From positions 186,001 through 250,000 of the forward strand of contig JBMNPJ010000004.1 of the NCBI GenBank assembly GCA_050943535.1: 64,000 bases of DNA, given 5' to 3'. Each line of letters opens with the position of its first letter. The first letter of the stretch is position 1. A model generated the notes under the pieces. It made no database searches. It was not told where the DNA came from and saw only the letters and a program-made list of their open reading frames with translations. Below are positions 59,842-64,000 of the stretch, piece after piece. Both the position numbers and the translations under genes were made by a program. The DNA comes from Massiliimalia sp050943535. GTDB lineage: Bacteria > Bacillota > Clostridia > Oscillospirales > Ruminococcaceae.

Positions 59842-60635
59842 ATGAGTTTTCCTCCGTGCAGTGCCAGACGTTCTGTGATGCCCAATAACAGCAGCATACC
59901 GCTGAACAGAAAAGCGAAAAGCTTCAGTCTTTGATCTGGTAAGTACTCTTCTTCCAGTGCTTCAAAACTGCCGTGATATCCACGGGATTCCAGAGCGGCA
60001 TAAGATCGGTCGCATTTTTGATAAGCTCGGAAAAACAAAGCAGCAGCCAGTGTTCCTGCGCTTTTCAGAGAACGGAAAAATCCAGTATACCCTAACCGGG
60101 AAGACTGGGCAGTCCGCATTTTTTGTGCTTCCTCCCAAATCACAAAAATGTATCGGTAAATCAGTTCCATTAAACTGACAAACAGATCCGGGATAATGGT
60201 GTGCCGTAGAGTTTGAAACAGGCTGACCATAGGTGTATTAAAAGAAAGAAAATACATACAGCTGACAGCACCCAGGGATTTGCAGATCAGTTTTCCCCCT
60301 TCCCAAAGGGACATAGCACTGATGCCGTACTGATGAGTTCCTATGGTAACACCCACAAGAAGGTGAGCGGAAAGGGAATATTGCCCAATCAAGATGGTCA
60401 AAGTTCCCAGAAAAAGGAATACCATAGGAATGGAAAGAAAGGAAAGATATCGTTTTGTGCCAATACTGCTGTTTTTTAAGGTGGCATAAGACATTACCAG
60501 CAGACAGGCAAGGCCGACTGCCACACTGTCTAAAAGAATGCACAGCATCAAAGGCAGCAGAGAAAACCACAATTTTGCTTTTGGGTCAGTGCGTGCCAGT
60601 TTAGAGGCATAGGCAAAACCATCAATGGGGATCAT
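59838..60635 (-). CDS. cbiQ: Cobalt ECF transporter T component
   Basis: 265 residues with about six hydrophobic helices. The coupling motif of EcfT proteins is visible in IRRYIFVIWEEAQKMRTAQSSR and AALESRGYHGS. It links the CbiO ATPase with the CbiM/N substrate unit. Part of the cbiMNQO operon. Confidence 0.93.
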   Translation of the reverse strand: MIPIDGFAYASKLARTDPKAKLWFSLLPLMLCILLDSVAVGLACLLVMSYATLKNSSIGTKRYLSFLSIPMVFLFLGTLTILIGQYSLSAHLLVGVTIGTHQYGISAMSLWEGGKLICKSLGAVSCMYFLSFNTPMVSLFQTLRHTIIPDLFVSLMELIYRYIFVIWEEAQKMRTAQSSRLGYTGFFRSLKSAGTLAAALFFRAYQKCDRSYAALESRGYHGSFEALEEEYLPDQRLKLFAFLFSGMLLLLGITERLALHGGKLI

Positions 60636-60667
60636 AGGGAAATATCATTCCTTTCACAAAATAAGGA

Positions 60668-60976
60668 TTATTGAGAAACGTTGTCTTCGGAAGAATCAGA
60701 GTCATTCTTTTTGCGGCTGGTAATCCGTCCCAGCGCAAATCCAATGACGCCTGCTCCTAAAGCTGCCTGCAAGGCAAACAGCAAAGATTCAATTTCTCCG
60801 CTTTTTGGTTCAAACAAAGGGGAGAACCAGGGCTCGTAGTCAGGATCAATCTGGGTAATAGCTTCTTCTGCTTCGCCGTCAGCGCCGCCGTATTCTCCGT
60901 CTACAAAGATCAAAGGAACAACAGCGATGAGTGCTACCAAAGCAATTAAAATCAGGTTTTTTTGCCACAGTTTCAT
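60668..60976 (-). CDS. cbiN: Cobalt transport protein CbiN
   Basis: 102 residues: an N-terminal helix (7-25), an external loop with DGEYGGADGEAEEAITQIDPDYEPWF, and a second helix (about 68-85). This is the standard CbiN layout. It gives CbiM its cobalt-specific activity. Confidence 0.93.
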   Translation of the reverse strand: MKLWQKNLILIALVALIAVVPLIFVDGEYGGADGEAEEAITQIDPDYEPWFSPLFEPKSGEIESLLFALQAALGAGVIGFALGRITSRKKNDSDSSEDNVSQ

Positions 60977-60994
60977 ATGAAATTCCTTCCTTTC

Positions 60995-61765
60995 TCAGCG
61001 AAATACACGGAGTGCTTCCAGTTCTTTTTTGCAGTATTTTGCCAAAATGTTAAACACTACCACGGTGAGGATCCCCTCGCTGACAGCAAGCGGAAGTTGG
61101 GTAGGAGCAAATATGCCCAGGAATTTTGCAAAGGAGAACCAGAATCCTCCTCCCGGATCTGGATGACCTACTCCCAGCTGAGCCGCAGTAATCAGATAGG
61201 TACAGAGATCTCCCAAAAAGGCGGAGAAAAATACAGCGATTCCAATTTTTTTGTCCGGGTTTTTACAGGTTTTCTTTAAAATCCATTTTACCAGCAAAAA
61301 GCTTCCAAAAGAAATCAGCGGTCCTGCCACTGCCATAGAGAATGTATTGGCACCCAAAGTAGAAATGCCTCCGTGAGCCAGTAACAGTGCCTGGAACAGC
61401 AGTACAATCAGCCCGATCACTGCCATGGCAAATGGGCCGAATAAAATCGCACCCAATCCAACGCCGGTTGGATGAGAACAGCTTCCGGTAACAGAAGGCA
61501 GCTTCAATGCGGACAGGAAAAAGGCAAAGGCGCCGCACATGGCCAGCAACAGCAGATTTCTGGAAGAGCCGGAAACCGCTTTGCGGATAGAGAAAAATCC
61601 CATAACCACAAAGGGAACACAGAGAATTCCCCAGCCAATGCACCAGGGCAGGGAAAGATATCCCTCCATAATGTGCATGGCAGAAACCGTAGCAGGCATA
61701 GCCATAGCAAGGCAAAGAGCCGCAGTGATTGATACAATGTGTTTTTGCAGTTTTGTCTTTTGCAT
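60995..61765 (-). CDS. cbiM: Cobalt transporter substrate component
   Basis: 256 residues from ATG at 61765 (AAAGGAG upstream); the frame to 61849 is leader DNA. A removable-looking N-terminus ends TVSA before MHIMEGYLSLPWCIGWG, whose Met-His start is the CbiM metal site. Six or so helices follow, with SHPTGVGLGAILFGP. First gene of the transporter operon, under a cobalamin riboswitch. Confidence 0.95.
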   Translation of the reverse strand: MQKTKLQKHIVSITAALCLAMAMPATVSAMHIMEGYLSLPWCIGWGILCVPFVVMGFFSIRKAVSGSSRNLLLLAMCGAFAFFLSALKLPSVTGSCSHPTGVGLGAILFGPFAMAVIGLIVLLFQALLLAHGGISTLGANTFSMAVAGPLISFGSFLLVKWILKKTCKNPDKKIGIAVFFSAFLGDLCTYLITAAQLGVGHPDPGGGFWFSFAKFLGIFAPTQLPLAVSEGILTVVVFNILAKYCKKELEALRVFR

Positions 61766-61797
61766 AAAAAGACTCCTTTCATTTAGTTTGTGCATGA

Positions 61798-61828
61798 AAA
61801 AAACGGAACCCAACAGAGAAAGGTCCCG
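61798..61828 (-). terminator. Terminator of the cbiM riboswitch leader
   Basis: On the minus strand CGGGACC/GGTTCCG (61822-61828/61804-61810), then TTTTTTT, about 35 nt before cbiM. A second hairpin (CCAAAACAAA, 61841-61861) lies between it and the riboswitch. Confidence 0.75.
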
Positions 61829-61926
61829 TCCGCTCAAAGGCCAAAACAAAGTTTGTTTTGGTGATTCGGTTTCAGCAGACCATCTGCTTTATACACTGTA
61901 AAGCGACAGCCAGCCCATTCTCTTTT

Positions 61927-62183
61927 TAAGAGGCACAGGCACACACCGGCAGGTCTCCCGGCTCAACGGCAGCAATTTTCCACCTTCCCAGAACAAGTTT
62001 ATTCCAGTGGCTGTGCCTTTTTATGACCTGAATGTCTAAAAAGACACGGGGAAAATCTTTCGTTTTCACGGTAGCAGGACTGCTCGGGATTTTCACCCGA
62101 TTCCCTATTCTTCCGCTGTTTTCTAAAAAAGAAAACCAGCGGACACCGGCGCTCAAACGATTCAATTTTTGAAGGTTCTGCAC
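61927..62183 (-). promoter_or_regulatory. Cobalamin riboswitch controlling cbiMNQO
   Basis: On the minus strand, GAGCCGGGAGACCTGCCGG (61946-61964) is the B12 box, preceded by AGCCACTG...GGGAAGGTGG core segments (62000-62025). The whole conserved core spans about 250 nt and is followed by the transcription terminator. Cobalamin should switch off the cobalt importer. Confidence 0.95.
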
Positions 62184-62189
62184 GATATT

Positions 62190-62219
62190 ATCTTAGCATA
62201 AAAAAGTCAAAGCTGTCAA
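62190..62219 (-). promoter_or_regulatory. Promoter of the riboswitch leader
   Basis: Minus strand: TTGACA (62214-62219), 18 nt, TAAGAT (62190-62195). The 160 bp between this and the cbiD promoter hold nothing else recognised. Confidence 0.55.
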
Positions 62220-62381
62220 CGAATCTGCTCAAAAAGCGGGATTATTGCAAAATATAACAATATTTTCCCTAGACAAGTTCTGCTTTCACAAAGTAAAATA
62301 AAAACTGTGAATAATTTTATATGTGTGTCACGTCAGTACCCCACTGCCAAATTGTTATAAAAATGGTGCCGGGGAATTTTC

Positions 62382-62410
62382 TTGACAGGTCAGCGGAATC
62401 TGTCTACAAT
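62382..62410 (+). promoter_or_regulatory. cbiD operon promoter
   Basis: TTGACA (62382-62387), 17 nt, TACAAT (62405-62410). No B12 box is visible in the short leader. Confidence 0.75.
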
Positions 62411-62476
62411 AAAGAAAGTTATGATTGACTGTAGAACTGTATGAATCAAGAGTTTGGGAAAACGGGGGGTGTCACT

Positions 62477-63658
62477 GTGAAAGAATCAGAAGCTTATATC
62501 TATCAAAATCAAAAAAAGCTTCGCCGAGGTTACACGACGGGCAGCTGTGCGGCGGCAGCAAGCAAAGCAGCCGCTTTGACTTTGTTTTCACAAAACCCGG
62601 TTTCCCAGGTATCTTTGATGACGCCCAAAGGAATTGAGCTTACATTGGAAGTGGTAGAGAGCTGCTGTACAGGGGAACAAGTTCGATGCGCTGTACGCAA
62701 AGACGGAGGGGATGACCCGGATGTTACCCATGGCGTACTGGTATGGGCAGGGGTTACCTTAACCCAAGAACCAGGAATTGTCATCGACGGCGGTGAAGGT
62801 GTTGGCAGAGTAACCCGCAAAGGGCTGGATCAGCCGGTAGGAGCGGCGGCCATCAATTCTACTCCTCGCCGGATGATTGAAAAAGAAGTCTTGCAGGTGT
62901 GTCGGGATTTTGGCTACCACGGCGGTGTGAAGGTGGAAATTTCCATTCCGGCAGGGGTGGAACTGGCAAGAAAAACCTTTAATCCTCGGCTGGGAATTGA
63001 AGGCGGCATTTCCGTTCTGGGAACCAGCGGAATCGTGGAACCCATGAGCGAAAAGGCCCTGATTGACACCATTCATGTGGAAATGCGGGTAGCGGCGGCG
63101 TCCGGTGTCCGGTATCTTTTGGCTACACCGGGGAATTATGGACAGGCGTTTACCAAAGGACAGATGCATTTGGATCTGTCCCAGGCGGTGAAGTTCAGCA
63201 ATTATCTGGGGGAACTTTTGGACTATACCAAGGAATTGTCCTTTGATGGGCTGCTCATCGTGAGCCATATTGGCAAAATGGTGAAAGCAGCAGGGGGGAT
63301 TATGAACACCCACTCCCATACGGCGGACTGCCGGATGGAAATTCTGACAGCTCATGCTGCTATGGCAGGAGCGGACCAGGCGCTGTGTCAAAAGCTGATG
63401 GAATGCATTACCACCGATGAGGCGCTGGAACTGTTAAAACAACATCATTTGCTGGAACCGGTTATGGAAACGGTGGCATGTAAGATGGAACAGCATCTCA
63501 AACACCGGCTGCAAAGTTCCATTCCGGTGGGAGCAGTATTTTTTTCCAATGAATATGGTTTGCTGGGGATGACCAGTGAGGCACCTCGGCTAATAGATTT
63601 ATTGCAGGCACAATCACAATCAGCCAGAGAACTGGCAGGAAGGCAGGAACAAGAATGA
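62477..63658 (+). CDS. cbiD: Cobalt-precorrin-5B C1-methyltransferase
   Basis: 393 residues from GTG at 62477, chosen because a GGGGGGT run lies about 7 nt upstream; ATG at 62441 has no site. The N-terminal RRGYTTGSCAAAASKAA and the later HVGKMVKAA-like VSHIGKMVKAAGGIMNTHSH are CbiD signatures. It performs SAM-dependent C1 methylation in the anaerobic B12 pathway. It overlaps cbiL by ATGA. Confidence 0.95.
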   Translation: MKESEAYIYQNQKKLRRGYTTGSCAAAASKAAALTLFSQNPVSQVSLMTPKGIELTLEVVESCCTGEQVRCAVRKDGGDDPDVTHGVLVWAGVTLTQEPGIVIDGGEGVGRVTRKGLDQPVGAAAINSTPRRMIEKEVLQVCRDFGYHGGVKVEISIPAGVELARKTFNPRLGIEGGISVLGTSGIVEPMSEKALIDTIHVEMRVAAASGVRYLLATPGNYGQAFTKGQMHLDLSQAVKFSNYLGELLDYTKELSFDGLLIVSHIGKMVKAAGGIMNTHSHTADCRMEILTAHAAMAGADQALCQKLMECITTDEALELLKQHHLLEPVMETVACKMEQHLKHRLQSSIPVGAVFFSNEYGLLGMTSEAPRLIDLLQAQSQSARELAGRQEQE

Positions 63659-64000
63659 CAGGAATGTTGTACGGCGTGGGTGTAGGCCCAGGCGATCCGG
63701 ATTTGATTACCAAAAAGGCAGTAAAAGCCATTGAACGGTGCCAGGTGCTGGCAGTGCCGGAAACGGGACCATCCAGAACAGTAGCACTGGATATTGCAAA
63801 ACAGGCCGCAGATTTGGAGGGAAAAGAGATCCTTTCTTTAAAAATTTCTATGACAAGAGATCCGGAGCTTTTGCGGCAGAGCCGTGACGGCGCAGCACAG
63901 AAGGTGATGGATGCACTGGATCAGGGAAAAGATGTAGCGTTTTTGACCCTGGGTGATCCAACCATTTATTCCACCTATCTTTATACTCATCGCCGGGTGC
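63655..64000 (+). CDS. cbiL: Cobalt-precorrin-2 C20-methyltransferase, 5' part
   Basis: About 115 residues before the window ends. YGVGVGPGDPDLITKKAVKAI is the SAM-methyltransferase (tetrapyrrole methylase) start, and TLGDPTIYSTYLYTH matches the C20-methyltransferase (CbiL/CobI) subgroup. ATG overlaps the cbiD stop, so both are in one operon that continues to the right. Confidence 0.9.
   Translation, partial: MTGMLYGVGVGPGDPDLITKKAVKAIERCQVLAVPETGPSRTVALDIAKQAADLEGKEILSLKISMTRDPELLRQSRDGAAQKVMDALDQGKDVAFLTLGDPTIYSTYLYTHRRV

Overview
The window looks like chromosome from an anaerobic, endospore-forming member of the Clostridia, probably in or near the Oscillospirales (lineage is inferred from gene content, not from a search). 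The support is a 30-codon spoVM-like gene, an uninterrupted pro-sigma-K gene, a sigma-H-like factor, an [FeFe]-hydrogenase, an anaerobic B12 pathway with early cobalt insertion (CbiK, CbiD, CbiL), two T-box leaders and many AGGAGG ribosome sites. I see no phage, transposase, integrase or CRISPR array.

Layout. 1-2.9 kb: end of a Pro-aminopeptidase, a palindrome-rich non-coding stretch, a Fur-family regulator with an operator on its own promoter, a QueD/PTPS protein fused to a zinc ribbon, and a small membrane peptide followed by spoVM. 3-8.3 kb: GH36 alpha-galactosidase, an AraC regulator, and divergently an Entner-Doudoroff pair (KDPG aldolase with an extra C-terminal domain, then KDG kinase). 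8.4-9.9 kb: isoleucine-type T-box and threonine ammonia-lyase. 10-14.6 kb: an XRE regulator with a small partner, then a MoxR/DUF58/DUF4129-like operon. 14.6-16.2 kb: an AT-rich accessory patch with a frameshifted gene, a HEAT-like protein and a relic reading frame. 16.2-21.1 kb: MFS transporter, uvrC and a B12-binding radical SAM protein. 21.3-22.4 kb: sigH-like gene and a zinc-ribbon protein.

22.5-28.2 kb is a glycerol-3-phosphate regulon: glpP antiterminator, glpK, a leader with a promoter and a strong terminator hairpin, then a GlpA-like dehydrogenase, an FAD/NAD oxidoreductase and a DUF1667 protein. 28.2-35.4 kb holds a small zinc-ribbon membrane protein, a ThyX-like protein of unknown role, glyA, a GtrA/GtrB-like pair, a CmpB-like membrane protein, malQ and an acetyltransferase. 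35.4-37.2 kb: a group-B-like [FeFe]-hydrogenase with a thioredoxin-like ferredoxin. 37.4-45.4 kb: a large inverted repeat ahead of a 37-residue membrane peptide, YitT, rarA, a cell-wall-binding-repeat protein, a TtcA-like thiolase, sigK, a surface alpha-toroid protein and an SDR.

45.5-54.3 kb (minus strand) is a methionine/one-carbon operon: Met T-box, metG, tatD, metF, a nucleoside phosphorylase, a stand-alone MetH reactivation domain, B12-dependent metH and a flavin-reductase-like protein. 54.4-56.4 kb: an S66 LD-carboxypeptidase/MccF-like gene with two cysteine-rich genes, followed by tRNA-Glu. 56.6-64 kb: cobalamin supply, with cbiK, a uroporphyrinogen-decarboxylase-like gene, a cobalamin riboswitch controlling cbiMNQO, and the start of a cbiD-cbiL biosynthesis operon. 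B12 made or supplied here would feed MetH, and MetF and GlyA supply its methyl group.

The most interesting unexplained items are a three-copy palindromic repeat (TTAAGGC...GCCTTAA), the palindrome cluster at 0.9-1.2 kb, the 37.46-37.55 kb inverted repeat, and the S66 peptidase with two cysteine-rich companions.
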